64,000 nt of DNA, taken from positions 86,677,381-86,741,380 of the forward strand of contig NC_068939.1 in NCBI RefSeq assembly GCF_016801865.2, read 5' to 3'. Below are positions 32,095 through 45,848 of the stretch, one piece after another (position 1 is the stretch's first letter; the number at the start of each line of letters is the position of its first letter). Position numbers and translations under genes: made by a program. Under the pieces are notes generated by a model, which saw only the letters and a list, made by a program, of their open reading frames with translations, did not search any database and was not told the DNA's origin. The stretch comes from Culex pipiens pallens (Eukaryota > Arthropoda > Insecta > Diptera > Culicidae).

Positions 32095-32905
32095 CCGAGC
32101 AACTGTCTACGAAATCGGCCGATTTCGACCAATTTTTATTTTTTGTATTTTTTTATTTGACTCAAACTTTGTGGGGACCTTTCCTATGACCAAATAAGCT
32201 ATTTTGCTTCATTGGTTCACCCATACAAGTCTCCATACAATTTCGGCTGCTGTCCATACAAAAATGGTATGTTAATATTCAAACAGCTGTAACTTTTGAG
32301 TGAATTTTATGATCAAAGTTGTAGGTATAGTTGAGGACCTTTGAGAAAAAAATAGGTACACGGAAAAAAAATGCAGATTTTTTAATCAATTTTTTTTCAC
32401 TTAAACTCAATTTCCCAAAATACGTATTTTTTTTATTTTCGAGATTTTTTGATATGTTTTAGGGGACAAAAATCCACAGCTTTTGAGCCGTAGAGAAACA
32501 TGGTCATAAAATCAGCCGCCGAGTCATGAATTTTTGAAAAATTGTGATTTTTGGAAAAAAATCGAAGTTTCATACAAAAACAAGTTTGACATTATTTTTT
32601 AATGCAAAATTAAATTTGCAATCGAAAAGTACTCTACAGATTTTTTGATAAAGGGGTTTGAAGTTTGATTTTAGTGAAATATTTGCAGTTTATCGATTTT
32701 TAAAAATAGTGACCTTGAACCATTTCTAAAAATATGTTTTTGAAAAGTTCAGAAAACTGAAACTTCGATTTTTTCCAAAAATCTCTATTTTTTTTTTCAA
32801 AAATTCATAAATCGGCGGCAGATTTTTTGACCATGTTTCTCTATGGCTCAAAAGTTGCGGATTTTTGTCCCCTAAAACATATCAAAAAATCTCGAAAATC
32901 AATAA
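32095..32905. repeat. Dispersed fold-back repeat, copy C
   Basis: The left part (32110-32350) matches copies A and B through 'cacccatacaagtctccat', 'gttgtaggtat' and 'ctcaatttcccaaaatacg'. The arms 32427-32580 and 32755-32905 are inverted copies ('gggacaaaaatcc', 'atggtcaaaaaatc' type blocks). The far right arm is missing. Confidence 0.72.
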
Positions 32906-33059
32906 ATACACACATCAATTTATTTTTTATTTTTTACCAAATTTGTACACACTATTTATCAATTAAAACAAACTTCAATCGAAATTAAACAAACTATTGG
33001 AAAGATAATTACTTCCATTGTCTTCCCTAGTTGTGCCCGGCATGAAAATGATCACTAAT

Positions 33060-33360
33060 GATCCATTAACGCTCCCGCTTAGTAAGCGGCAGATCGGGGT
33101 TCAAATCCCGGCTCGGACCAACACAACTGGTGATCTTTTCCCTTCTGGATTCGATTGCTTAGTAAAGGGAAGGTAGTGTATCGTCACAAACTGGACCTTA
33201 TCACAACACCTTAGGGAGGCGACCTATGGAATGTTAACATTAACCTTAACATGTTAACATTAAGTTGAGAATGAAATTGCCACTGAATCCGCTTTGTAAA
33301 TGCCGGCCCCGATACTCTTCAAGGGTGTTCCCCTCAGGAACTGGGAAAGATTTACTTTAC
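33060..33360 (+). mobile_element. tRNA-derived SINE fragment
   Basis: 33074-33119 contains 'cgcttagtaagcgg', a Pol III B box GGGGTTCAAATCCC and 'ggctcggacc', the 3' half of a tRNA-like head related to the first module at 12704-12783. A tRNA-unrelated body follows, with a short repeat of 'ttaacattaac/atgttaacatt' near 33228-33260. The 5' third with the A box is missing or degenerate. Confidence 0.55.
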
Positions 33361-34690
33361 TTATTCGCCAACAACATTCACCTGACAACTGCGACAAGAC
33401 CTTGACATTCCTCTTCCACACCACCTGTGCGTGTTCAAACAATCACTACAAGTCGGTAGATCCTCTCATCCAAACCAACACCAAAAACGTCGTCACCTTT
33501 CACGGCACTAACTTGCTGCTCGACGACACGGTTAAAAACAAACAATGCTCAGGCAATTATACCCACCTTGGAGAAGCGTGGTAATTTGGCAAAATATAGA
33601 TCCAAGGGGCGTGACTTGCAAGGTGGTTACCTCTGGGGGGTTGGAACACAATGCACCGTCCAAAACCCGTGACCGTGAATTTTTAAGGTCTTAATCAGTT
33701 TCGGAAGTAGATTTGTGTTTCATTGTTGTGGTAAGGAAGCTCATGGTTCTTGAAGAGTGGCAAATTGCGCTGGCAAAAAAGTTTCACATTTCTTTCAGCT
33801 AAAACAAATAACTGTCATTACGGATTATACAACACTTCAACAAAACTTGTTTAAGTCGCTATAGCTAGTATTGAGCTGGTGGTCCTCCGAACAAACTTCA
33901 AACACAATGTTTCCACACTCGGAGATATACGTGATGTGTGTTCTGTTGGATGCACAAGCAAACAAAACGCACCGCAATGATACCTGTGTAGAAACTTGTT
34001 TTATGGTCTGTTTCACGTTTTGTCTCGCGAATCTTGAAAAAAAAAACTGGCCACACCGCTGCACCTGTATTTCCAGCTTGGAAACAAGAAAACGCGGAAG
34101 TAGCTAAAGTCGTCGTGGGTTCCCAGTTGAAGAAGTTGCTGATGGTTGTTCCCGTAATGTCTCCAGCGATCCAACTCAACAACTCGGTGAAGAGGTTGAT
34201 GACACCGCTTTGCTGACGAGGCGCGTGTCACTTCTCCTAAAAAAAATGTTGTGGTAGTGCTAGCTTATCCCAAAGGAAATTTTCAACACAAATCATTACA
34301 ATCTCGAAAACGTCAAAATCAATTCAAAATGTCGTTTGTGTCAAAAAAGCACTAACCTCAACGAAGAAACCCAAGTCCAAGACTCGTGCGGGGGAGTCAA
34401 GTTTGGAATTTTTCGGACCCAACCCGCACCCGCAGGCCATTGTTCCGGGGCCGGGGTGTGACCGGCAGGGATGAGCTAAGAAGTTTGTTAGAACGCATGG
34501 AATTTTCTCTTCTGCTTTTTTGTTGTCTGATTGTGAGGCGATGCGTTGGACGGCAACGTTGACGTTGAGAAGCGGCGTCACGAGTGGGTGCGTTTGTACG
34601 CGGATTTCACAATACCGTGAGGTTCTTGGTGGAACTGCGCTAGGTACGATAAAATAATTTGATTTATTTTATTAGCTAGAAACTTTAATC
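33361..34690. other. Mostly non-repetitive stretch without a supported gene
   Basis: Overlapping short frames occur on both strands (60-94 codons); none has a recognisable domain or consistent splice sites. 33840-34240 looks less repetitive than its surroundings and could be regulatory DNA or an untranslated exon. Confidence 0.3.
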
Positions 34691-34692
34691 TC

Positions 34693-34777
34693 AGATCTTC
34701 ATTTTGCTGGCTTGACTCTGTTTTTTTTCGCTAAATAGGCGAAAAAAAACAGAGTCAAGCCAGCAAAATGAAGATCT
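34693..34777. repeat. Perfect 39-bp hairpin with a 7-base loop
   Basis: 34693-34731 and 34739-34777 are exact reverse complements around the loop TAAATAG. Imperfect pairing extends a further 13 bases outward on each side ('aaactttaatctc' versus 'aagatgaaagttt'). If transcribed it would form a stem of about 52 bp. Confidence 0.92.
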
Positions 34778-34779
34778 AA

Positions 34780-37555
34780 GATGAAAGTTTAGGCCGCTGC
34801 AAAAAAATTTCGAAGTTTATGTCCTTCGACTCTGACTAAAGTCGGGTAGAGGCAAAAGTAATAATAGTAATCTAAATGAAATTAAAAATCATGGTTTCAA
34901 CACTTCAATGAAAAAAGTGTTTATATATGCGTAAGACACCGGTATTTATTTTTTGCTGGTTGTTCATATTTTCAGGATTTTCCATGATTGAAATTACAGC
35001 TCTTCTGAAGATGCAATATTTTTACATAAATTTCGAGAATTTCGACAATAAGAAAATTTGATAGTGTTTTGGGAAACTTTTTCGAAGAAGATGTTAAAAG
35101 TGAAAATTCCCCATAGTAAATTAATTAAAGTTCCATTCTAACTTCAGGTAAAAATTGGACCCACCAACCCTAACCAAATAAGCTCATATTTTCAGGCTAG
35201 CTTCTGGGGCCATAAAACTAGAAAATTCCGGTTGATGCGCTCGAAATTAAACATTTTGTCATTTTTTTATATCCGTGAACCACGCCAAGTCCTGCCAAGA
35301 CGGGGGTTCAAATGCATACATACAATACTTACATACATAAATACGACGAAAAAAATTCAATTTTGGGACATTCACTTGCTTCCGTTAAGAAATTGGAAAA
35401 AAGAATATTCAAATTTCAAGGCCTACTATGCTCTCACGCAATGTACTGTTGAAAATTGATGGTTAAGTAAAACATTTGCTGTGCAATACAGAGCTTTCCA
35501 ACTTAAAAATGTGATATCTCAAGAAATATTCATTTTACCCTGAGGTTTTGATTGAATTTAATGTAAAAAACTCTCAGCAATCGAATGCAATTGTCAGTTT
35601 TCCCGTAAGTGCTCGTCCAAAGGGTTAAAAATGCATTTTAAAACTTAAAGTGCAAAATTTTCATATCTGGCAACACTGTACGTAATTTTTGAGTACGCCA
35701 TTCGATTCTACATCAAAAAATCTTCAAATGTGCATACCCAAAAGTTGACTTTTTGTAAACTTTTCTCTTAGCAAAATGCATTTTAAAAATGAGGTTTTTC
35801 AAAAATCTCAGAAAAAGAGGGGGGTGCCACGGGCGCGGGGGTGGACCAAATGTCACCAAACTTGGGATTCTTTGTATTTGGGGCAAAAACAACCCCCATG
35901 CCTAATATGAGCAGATTTGGTGAAGGTCGATGTTGGACGCGTGGTCACTTGGGAAGGAATGACCCATATGCTGATTCATTTTTGTGCAAAAATTCGCAAA
36001 ATTGGACTAAATACAGAGAATTGTAGAGTGATGATCATTTTTCTAATCTACCCTCCATTGTTTTGTAACAAAAAAAAAGTGAATTTAAACAAAAATGCTC
36101 CAGTTTGAACAGCTATTTTCAAATTAACCCTCTACTGCCCAAATTTTTTTTTCGAAGGTTTTTGTTTTTCCCGTGTTTAGGAGGTTTGAACAATTTTTGT
36201 TCTACGAAAAACTTTACTTCTCTTGTTTTATGTTTTTCTTGTTTTATTTTTGGTATTTTTATTTGCATTTATCTTGTTGCGTTTATCTTTGTTTTTGATA
36301 GTATTTTGCCTATTCTACCACCTTCTATCATTACATTTTGCCTTTTTAATTTTTTTATGTTTCTACAGTATTTTTTAAAAATTTTTGCTTGTTTTTCTCA
36401 TTTTTTCGCTCTAGAATGGCACCATTATCATTTAAATTGTAAAAAATAAGTAAATGCGTCTGGAACACTACAAAAATTACTGCATACTGCTTTTTAATGT
36501 AGGAAATGTATACGAAAAACCCTGCAAAGTTGACCTCTAAGAAAAATACATTTTTAAAAATATTGGCCAAGTCACATAAAACAAGTCAAACTTTCAATCC
36601 TAAAATTTTCTAAAATTTGAAGAGTTCTTTTTTCCAATGGTTTTTAAAGATCAAAAATTGGTTGAAAAACGGATTTTTGGCGAATTGTTAGATCGAGGCC
36701 AGTCTAGAGGCGGGATTGGGTTGTACAGGGTTAATGATTTAACTGCCAAAGTAATAATTGGACATAAAGGGACAACTATTTGATAAAATATAATAGGCTT
36801 CCGAAAATTACTTAATGATGTAAATCATTTTTTTAAAGAAATTAGTTGTCAAATATGTTTAAAAAAAAGATAATTGCAAATTTTATTAAAGATTTTTGTC
36901 TCTCCCATTGAGTTGTTAGATTATTAACTTTATTTTCATGAAATTATTTTCATTATGTTTAATTTCTGCTTCCGATCTGAAATTTCAAAAACATGCAAAA
37001 ATTAGAAAAAAAAATCACGCGTTAGAACTTCAATAATGTCGCCTCTAACCAGTTATTTTAAAATAAGATTTTTTAGATCATTACTATTGCTTTTGTCGCC
37101 GAATTTATCTAAATAATTTTAGTTTGACAACAGTTATAATTACCATTGTTAAACCATTTTCAGACAAAAATAGGGAAGTCAGTAACTTACGTTAGTTATA
37201 ATTATTTAAGGTGAATTTTTGTGAAATTGTAAAATATTGTGATAGCTTGACCATTTCCTAATATTTTTTTAAAAGAAAAGATCACAAAACGAAATAAAGT
37301 TTTCTATCAGCAATATTGAATTGGACCCATGGATAGTGATAAAAGTTTTTTTTTTTATTATAAAACACTAGATCAAATTTTCAATAGATCCTATCTGCAT
37401 AGGAAACCATAGGTTGTTTTGAAAATTTACTCTAGAATTAAAATCAACAGGATAAATTAGCTCAACTCAGTTATGGCTACTTTGTAGTCCCGAAGCATGC
37501 AACAATTAATTTATAATATTCTTGCAACTCCATTCTGAAACTACTTACTATTTCT
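34780..37555. other. AT-rich gene-free stretch
   Basis: Poly-T-derived frames at 36105-36570 are low complexity. No promoter, RNA gene or clear element boundary is seen. Confidence 0.45.
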
Positions 37556-37559
37556 TACT

Positions 37560-38080
37560 ATTCTATTTCTTACACGAATGACGATACGCCTACTTTTCTT
37601 CATAAAAAATAACAGAATCGCTAATTAATACTTTCGGATATAAAGGTTGAAAACTAGAGCACTTGTATTGAACAGTACATTATCGTGAATTAACTAAATA
37701 CACGTTTGACTTTGACTTCGACTTTGCTCTGGAATTGCAAAAAAAAAGGTTGTCAACCAGTTGCAAAACTTGAATTTTCATCACTCCGGGAACCTCGTTG
37801 GATAAATTTACGATTCGTATCTTTTTTTGCCACTTGTGGCATAAACTACTATTTTGCAATTCCGTCAAAGTTGAACTTTTCAGCACTTGTTTCGAAAAGT
37901 AACACTTTTCAACATTTTTTTGATTTAAACGATTTATTGACAAAATACATGAAAATTTGATTTTTTCAACACTCTTCGTATTTATCCAACTCGATGAACC
38001 TCATTGAATAAATGTACGACTCGTGCTGAAAAAATCCTCTTTTTGCAACTTGTTGCATGAACTACTATTTCAACGCTAAG
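37560..38080. repeat. Interspersed repeat with 'gcacttgtttcgaaaagtaac' type blocks, copy 1
   Basis: Blocks such as 'ttttgcaattccgtc', 'cttttcagcacttgt', 'tcgaaaagtaaca' and 'ttgcatgaactacta' recur in 42650-43280. The frames here (87 and 84 codons, opposite strands) are shadows of the repeat. Ends are not defined. Confidence 0.55.
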
Positions 38081-38539
38081 ATCGCTGATAGTACAATCTA
38101 AAAAACTAAACCACGGATCTGAAAAAAATAATCTGCTGTAATTTAAGTGTTAAAAAGACTGCTGTAACTTAAGTGTTAAACGAATAATACAAAAATACAT
38201 TTGTAAAATATTGATTGTCACTATTTCTAACATCGTTGACATAGAGATATTTCGTAAAGAATAATTTGAAAGCATTTAAAAAACTTAAAACTGTTTTGAA
38301 AACATTGGAAAATCAAAATAAATTCTGAAAGATAAAAAAAATATGTTGATAATGTATAAAGAAAAACTCTCGCTTGTTTGGCAGGTTCAGGACTCGGTCC
38401 TTATTCCGTCCAATTTCAACAAATTCTCACTAAAAAAAATTGAATGAAATTAATAAAACAAACTTTCAGAAAATTTAGTCATTTAGAACATCATTAAAAT
38501 TTTAAAAAGATATAAAACCAATATTGAAATCCACACAAT
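38081..38539. other. AT-rich spacer
   Basis: A short internal duplication of 'ctgtaacttaagtgttaa' lies near 38133-38180. Nothing else. Confidence 0.4.
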
Positions 38540-39990
38540 CTCCACTTGACCGAGCCCTCTAACACACAAACCGCTGCTGGGCTCGCTCACGGAGGAAGGA
38601 AACTCCGCGTCTCGACGCCAACCACGTCGATTTGACCTAAATTTCTGCTGGTTTGTCTCTCACTCTTGAGCCGCCGATCTCACCCCGACTCTCGCTCGCG
38701 CATTTTGCTCGAAAGGAGTTTCTGCTGCTGCTGCAAAGGTTGTTGATTCCGGTGGAACGGTGGGACTATTGTTTCGAAAATGTTGACAAAATTTGCTCAG
38801 TAATGCTAAAAAAAAATAAAAAAAAATGATTTTTTCGTGTTTTTACAACAAAAAAACTTTTTGTTGATTTGACCAATTAAATTCACTGTGCAACACAGAT
38901 CTCCCAACAACACCGTGTCGCAGTAGACCCACACACTCTCTTCCCACATTAGTATGCTGCTGAGTCAGCTAAGCGTGTGCTCTCCGCCGCCAAGGCGCTG
39001 CTGCAAGTTCGTTTGTATGTTTAGCAGCACCTTCTGGCAGAAAAAAAGGTTTGTCACTCTGGGACACTTTGGCGTCTTTCGAGGTGTCAAAGAAGGCTTT
39101 TTTAGTTACTTTTGGTGGCAGACTAAGCATAGTCACGTGTTGTTTGAAGCTCGAAAATTGTTAGTAAACAACAGAGAGCCAACTGAATGTCACGTTGCTT
39201 GGTTGTTTTAACTAATTTTATTTCGGGAAAGCAATAATCAGCGTTTCTTGATAAGTTTATGTTATAATTCTCTCTAGAAATTGTCAAGAGATTAAATTTA
39301 GGCATAACATAAATGGAAACTACTAATCAAACCCAAACCAAAGTTCAATTCAACAACAGTGTCACAGAATGAAGTCGACTCTGGCTAGAGAAAGGCACAT
39401 ACAAACACACCTTGGGCGCAAAGTCAAATACGACGCTGTCGTGTTATCTTGTCACACGTTGCTTTCGACGTTCCGTTTCAATGTAAACAATAACAAACAC
39501 GTTTTGTTTGGTTGACCATTCTGGGCATTGTCCCGAAGTTTGGTTGAATTTGGTTGCCGGAGTTCCGAGTTCTAACTACAAATGATTACGGTAGTTGGGC
39601 TTGTACGTGTGTCAAACGCGTTCTGACCTGAAATCCTTTGGCCAGTTGTCGCATATGAATATCTCAGGATTTAAATCGAATTTTTGAGGAACTATGCAGG
39701 TCAAAAGGTGAGGCATTGTGAGCTGCACAAAATGGCGTTCTCAACTCAATTTGGCCCAAAATGCACGTGCGACAAGATAGCACGACAGCGACGAAATGCT
39801 AAAGAAACAGTTAGCGACTAGAGTTGAAGAGAGAGGAGGTAGCTCGCACGCGGTAGGTTATAGCGGTTCTTCGCACAGACAAAACAAGTCTTCTCTCGTT
39901 GCAAGAATGTTGACGCGTTTCTGTTGATACCTACCCTAAGGTGCGGTGGCTGGACTAGGCTTGAGAGCTTGAATGAAAGAGATCCGTCGA
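38540..39990. promoter_or_regulatory. Non-repetitive, GC-richer block, possible regulatory DNA
   Basis: 38540-39060 and 39360-39990 have balanced composition, CTCTC/GAGAG motifs (38655-38700, 39828) and CTG/CAG runs (38722-38740). They lack the repeat blocks seen around them. No convincing frame. An enhancer or untranslated exon is possible; this rests on composition only. Confidence 0.22.
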
Positions 39991-42320
39991 GGTCAGTCTG
40001 ATTGATTGGCAATTGTTCATCGGGTCAATGGAAGAACTTGCAATTTGAAAAGGTAAAAAAACAAAGGTTAATTAAAACGATTTATTATCGCTATGTTATG
40101 TTTTAACATTCGAAAAATGAAAATTGGCTCAAAGTTATACACAAATTTTATAAAAATAATTATCAATAAAAATAATTGCAGATTGTAAAACAAACTCGAA
40201 AACCTTAATCAAATCGTATCATTTAACACTTTATAGAATTTAGATTAAGAAGACTTACAAAATCATGATTCAGAGCAGTTTTTATCAATATCTTCAACTC
40301 TGCTTAGGAAAATAAATTTAATCTCTTCTAGAAAAATAAAGCAATCCAAATTATTTGAAGATCATTGTCACAATAAATAGAAAGGATTCATCAACTATTC
40401 GTTCATTAAAAAACCTGGTGAAAAAAACTTCCTTAGTAGAGAGAGTTACACCAAAATCAGGAAAAGCAAGTTCAACGACTTTTCAGTTCCTCATTCGACA
40501 GCACCACGAAACAGCTTTGGCAAAGCTCAACCATAACTAGCCACAGTGGACCCAAAAAAGTATACTTTACGAATTAAAAAAAGTAATTTTAAATTCCACT
40601 CTTTCACGGCTCGTCATGCCCCGCCATGACAGGTGGTGGCTTACGAAGACCGGCTCGACTTGATTTGATGAATGCCAATGTTTGGTGAACGAATAATAAT
40701 AAAAACATTTGTTCACTCCTTTGGTGAAGTCGGCTGGAAGCGGACCAAAAATGCGAAATAATAGCGTTGCTAATTCCGTCAGAAAAACACACTCGCGACG
40801 TGACCAAAACACGCTCAAATCGCATTTTTTGCCCATGTTGTGTCTTTGCGTTGATCCGCGTTGCGCAACACAACAACTTTTCGTTCGTTTAACTAGTTTA
40901 GCACACCCAGAGCGTTGAGGCTTTTGGACAACAATGTTGTTGCTTTAGGCTGTGGAACACCACACACAAGGTGGCAATAATGGCTGGCTGGGCCGCAATG
41001 ACAAATCTTCTAAAATGTTCAAATATGTTGCCTCAGGACATCGAAAGGTGATGTTTAGTCAGGCGGTGTCGCATTAGTTGAAGTGTTGCGCAACATTTGA
41101 TTGGATTTGCGTGGCAATTAGTTCGGTTGAAATGATTGAATTCGTGGGAAATGGGCTAAATTCAGTTTGGTTACGCAACCTAACTTGGCAGTTTTATTTA
41201 GCAGAGATCTTATGCATTATTTTAATAATTTTCAAAGGCATTTTCTTTCAACATTTTTGGATTAAATTCCAAACCTTAATGTTCAAATTCCTTTCTTTAT
41301 TGAACAAAAAAAAACAATAATCATAATAAAGACAGTTTAAACATTTGCGTAAATTTGTTATCAAGAGACTTGAAAAAAAAACAACTTAAGATTAAACATG
41401 ACTTGATAACCACGATAAACCCATATGACCGTTACAAACCATATAAAAAGTAATTCGCACAGTTGCGTTATCAGAGCGAGAAAATTTAATGACCAAAAAA
41501 AACCCTCTCACATTTACGTATGTATCAACCCATCTTCAGATCAATCTTGCTGATGCTAAGCTGGCAGCTCTACAAAGATGATACTCATTAGCACGTCTTT
41601 TGGAAGTTGGCGAACAAAGGTGAAGCAGTTGAGCACTTGTTGATATTGAAAACGGTTTTTGGAGTCTGTTGGATCAACACATTTCAATACTGTTTAACAT
41701 AAATAAAATTATAAGCATTTAACATTTCATTCAAAAATAAATCTTTTTTTGAATCGTAAAAATTATTCAAAATTTGGTTTGCAGATTTGAAACAGATTGG
41801 CATTTTCTTAAATTTTTCTACATTTTTTTGATTTATTTTAATTGAGTAATAAGTTTGCAATTAAATCATTATAATTTTTTTGTTATTTTTTTTATTCTTA
41901 GACCGTGACTAAAAGCTGAAATGTTTAAGAAAAAGACGTGTAGAATCGATTGTAAACAATGTAGAATACATTGTATGTATAACGTTTAGTTTTGCGTTTA
42001 AGTTAAACTCTCGTATGTTAATAATTTAGGGTATGTTTTGGGTAATACATAGCTTTACCTTAAAATATTCTCAGTTTAGGTTTGATTATTGCTCAAATTT
42101 ACATCCCCGATATTTTTGGTGTAGTTTCATGGCAAATTTTACTAAGAAATGATTTTTATTAGGTCGGCTTGATTTTCCAGCTATAAGTTTCGGGAAGTTT
42201 AAAGAAAGCTAGAAATCCGGTAAATTTGATACGAAAACTTTTTACTGGAGGTCAAATATTGATCAAATATGGAACTCAGAGTCTCTCAAAGAGACTTTTT
42301 AGCGACTTGTTCATGAAATC
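39991..42320. other. Gene-free stretch
   Basis: Short overlapping frames near 40570-40920 on both strands, none recognisable. The rest is AT-rich. Confidence 0.4.
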
Positions 42321-42323
42321 CTA

Positions 42324-42478
42324 CACTGAAATAAAAAAATAGTACCCAATTCCTTTATTCTAGGAATTTTGCCTCTTTTCCTTATTTAGTAATCGGGTTT
42401 TTTGGATTACTTAATAAGGAAAGGAGCCAAAATTCCTAGAATTTAGGAATTTGGTACTTTTATTTTTTTTTTCAGTGT
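42324..42478. mobile_element. Palindromic mariner-like MITE, copy 2
   Basis: 155 bp with CACTGAA...TTCAGTG ends and TA duplications (42322-42323, 42479-42480). The hairpin runs through 'ctaggaattttgcctc' and 'ggattacttaataagg'. Same family as 13373-13517. Confidence 0.86.
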
Positions 42479-42649
42479 ATCAAACATTAAAAAAATAGCT
42501 CTAGAATGTCGTGAAAGGGACCTTCTTTCATGGTGCCAAATATCAAACTTGCCCATTTTCAATCATAAGTTTGTTCTACGAAGCGTGCGTGTCGTTTATT
42601 TGCCCAACCAGATTTACCGAGTTGTATAAATGCGAAGAGTGCTGAAAAA

Positions 42650-43280
42650 ATCAAGGTGTGCAACGAGTTAATTATGTTTTTTTTTGCAATTCCGGAACGA
42701 ACTACTTTTGTTTTTTCGCTTGAATGTTATTTGCCATCAAGATAAGTATCAAACTCCAAATGAGTGTCTAAAAGTATAATTGCTGAAAGGTTGAACTTTT
42801 TTTGTTCTCAAATGAATGCTGAAACGTATTTTTCAGAACTATTATTTATGGTGATGCAAAGTAGTCATTGCCTTTTCAGACTTTGTAGACTGGGCAACTG
42901 AGAGAAGCTGAGATCAAGCCTCTTAAACTTTTAATATTGTGAAAAGTTGTTTTTTGCAATTCCGTCGTGAAACTACTTGTTCTGTCATTCTCGAGCGACG
43001 AAATGGCCTACTTTTCTCTATCAAAATCAACAGAATGGAAAATAATACCTTGCAAAACCAGTGCTGAAAAGTTCTACTTTTCAACACTGAAATGGGTGCT
43101 GAAAAATTGAACTTTTCAGCACTTGTGTCGAAAAGTAACATTTTTCAATGTTTTTTTTGTTTTGAACGGTGAATTTTCGTAACACATGGATGTTTGACAT
43201 AAAATTCCATTCAAAAAGCGTTTTTCGGAAGTGCAAAAAATGTTGTAAGCAACTCGTTGCAAAACTTGTTTTTCAGCACT
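42650..43280. repeat. Interspersed repeat related to 37560-38080, copy 2
   Basis: It shares 'ttttgcaattccg' (twice), 'tcgacgaaatggcctacttttc'-like and 'cttttcagcacttgtgtcg' blocks, in tandem-like rearranged order. Non-coding. Confidence 0.5.
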
Positions 43281-45240
43281 CGATTTTTTTGCAATGATAT
43301 CATTAGTTGATGAGGGTTGATTTGGCAAAACTGAGTAAAACCTAGCGTGAACAATATTAAAGGTTAAGGGTGATAAAACACTTATCAAACATATAGAATG
43401 ATAGTTTATAAGCCCATTTTCAAAGTTTACTGGAATCCCTATAATTCCCGTTTTGCAATACAGTGCAAAATTTTCCAAAAGAACCTAATTTTATCGAAAA
43501 AAAATCCTGCAATGTTTATTTTAAAATTCAATTGAGTCAACATCAAGTTTTCAAGTTCTTCCCTTAAATTTTTTATCCAAAAAATAAGGAGGCAAGCCAA
43601 ATAACATTTTTTATAAAAAAAAAACTTTTACAATGCACACAGTAAAAATCATCATCTTAAGGGGTACATCTTTTATGTCAGAAAAAAGATTTAATTTTAC
43701 CTCTAATAATGTGTAAATTTACATCTGGCAGACGCTAGGAAAACATATCTGTAATCCCAAAAAATATCAAACTGGCCCCAACTAGCACGGCCAACTCACC
43801 GCTATGTAAAATGGACAATCAAAGACAATGTAGCTCTATGTGTTCAGTATACTGTATTTACTGCATTTATGATACATATATCCAGTTTTCCATTAAAAAA
43901 AACTTCTCAAACTTCGATAAAAAAAAAATCATAAATTTATTGATATTTTGCTAAATTTCGGCAGTAGCATTATACATAATGTGTAAAGCATCTTGTAGTA
44001 CCATTTGTTTCAAAATATAAAGTTCAAGAATCGCGAAAGCGATTAAAAAACTCGAGATCGATTCGCCCTTGGATCTTCCTTGCTCTGTACCAATACCGTA
44101 GCACAAATAGACGTAAAGTTCAATTGGGAAATCACTAAGCAAAATGTCTTCGCTACAGATCTATAAACTACAGTTTATTTCTCCACCTCTGAAAAGCGAT
44201 TGCCTTGTGGCAACTTTAATTTAACGCCAATTCAGCCCAACTTCACCTTAAGGTTCGATCAACGAAACAATGCAGCATCCAATAGCCCCAGACCAGTCCG
44301 ACTAATGAAGCTTGCACTCACTAGCGCATAATCTCACCGGCTAGGGTGAAATTGTGCAACAGTCCAGTGTTGAGAAATTGCAAAATCTCAAGCTGTGTGA
44401 GCACATTTGATGGTGCGCAACTCTTTGGCATCAATCATATATTTCGCGAGCTTTTCTCTCGCGAGACTCATCGGGCTCAGACTGTTGTTCCAAGAAGGAA
44501 ATTGAATGGAAAGTGCTTTCTTTTTCCTTTTGTTTTACTCTACCACGTGTGTGTGTGTTTACTTTGGTGCTTGAGCTTGTCTGGCGATTTTTAAGACGAA
44601 TCTATTAACTTTATCTAGTTCGTAACTAATGGCGCAAATGTTACGGTTCATTAATTCATCCGAATAGTCGCTAGTTACTCCCACTAAAGTGGAGCGCACG
44701 CTGAGAGGTGTAAAACTGCGTGGCGCGAAATCTCGACTCTTTGAGAGGAGGTTCGTCACCGATGGCCACGTGTAAGTCACCAAGTGAAAGCGTTTTGGGG
44801 AAGAAATCTGCTTTGTCGCCCAAGTGAATTTTAATACGATTTCCTGAAAACGAGGCACGCTGGAAGATGTCACTGTTGTTGTTGAGTGGGGTGGGGATAT
44901 GCTAATTTAACCTTGATTGTTGAAGACGACGAGTGACGAAGTTGGCTTTAGTTTGGAATGAAAAAAGAGAGACGCGCAAGCACAAATACAGGTGACCAAT
45001 CCGGCGACATTCTTTTGGTGAAAGATGTGGTTTGAGGCAGGTGGAGCGACTAAGATTTGGCATATTTTGTTCACAACTCTGCTTAAGGTTGGCTCTGAAA
45101 TATTTCTTATAAGAAATAATACATACATTGTTTTAAAGCAGGACCCGGAAGGTCATTTCATCCGGCTCGCGACGCCTTTTGGAAACTGTTCAGTGATTGG
45201 CCCTTTAGGTCCTTTTTGGAAAAAAACATTGTCTAAAAAA
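43281..45240. other. Gene-free stretch; 44180-45100 less repetitive
   Basis: 44200-44900 has balanced composition and the inverted pair CGCGAG/CTCGCG at 44447-44464. No supported gene. It could be regulatory DNA. Confidence 0.35.
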
Positions 45241-45254
45241 AATTAAAACAAAAA

Positions 45255-45556
45255 TATAAAAAACAGGCCTTACCCGACAAACTTCGTTCTGCCTTTTTTT
45301 GTTTGTTGACGTTTTTTGCTTTTTTTGCTTATTCAGCCTCCTGTGATCAAAATTTGATTTTACGTAACTTTCTCCATACAATTTGTCGATGCTCCGGAAT
45401 CGGTTCCAGAGTGGCCAAAGTGTCAATTAGTTAGCTTATAAACTTTCCTTGGGCTTATACGAACCCAACGCAACAAAGAGCACCTCGATCCGACGCTCCG
45501 TATTGAACTGATTCGCGTTCGAACAAAACCATCGATTTTTTTTATATATATAGATT
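45255..45556 (-). repeat. 300-bp interspersed repeat, copy 1 (possible Helitron 5' end)
   Basis: This is a direct copy of 48840-49125 with scattered differences, for example 'gaacccaacgcaacaaagag' and 'ccgtattgaactgattcgcg' in both. Read on the minus strand it begins TCTATATATATA after an A, which is how Helitron left ends look (TC start, A/T target). No CTRR end or Rep/helicase is present, so class is uncertain. Confidence 0.6.
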
Positions 45557-45848
45557 AAATAACAACCCATACTTTTATCATTGGAATGTAAAAGTTTAAA
45601 TTTCAAAAAATCTAAGTGCTGACGAAACAAATGTTACATAAACTTTGAATATATTTTCAACGGCCTTTTTACTTAAAAACAACATTGTTTATTTTCGTTG
45701 GAATGAAATGATCAAGCATTCATTCCAAGATTTTTTTCAGAAAAAATTTAAACAAATTCAAGTTCAATTCATTTATGCTTCTTTATGAATAAGAAATGCG
45801 TAGTAACTTTTTATCCATTTTATTATACTCGAGATAACTTATACCTTT

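Noticed and set aside
36105..36449. 114-codon frame rich in Phe/Leu/Ile suggesting a membrane protein
   Set aside because: Encoded by T-rich low-complexity DNA; no promoter, splice sites or family features.
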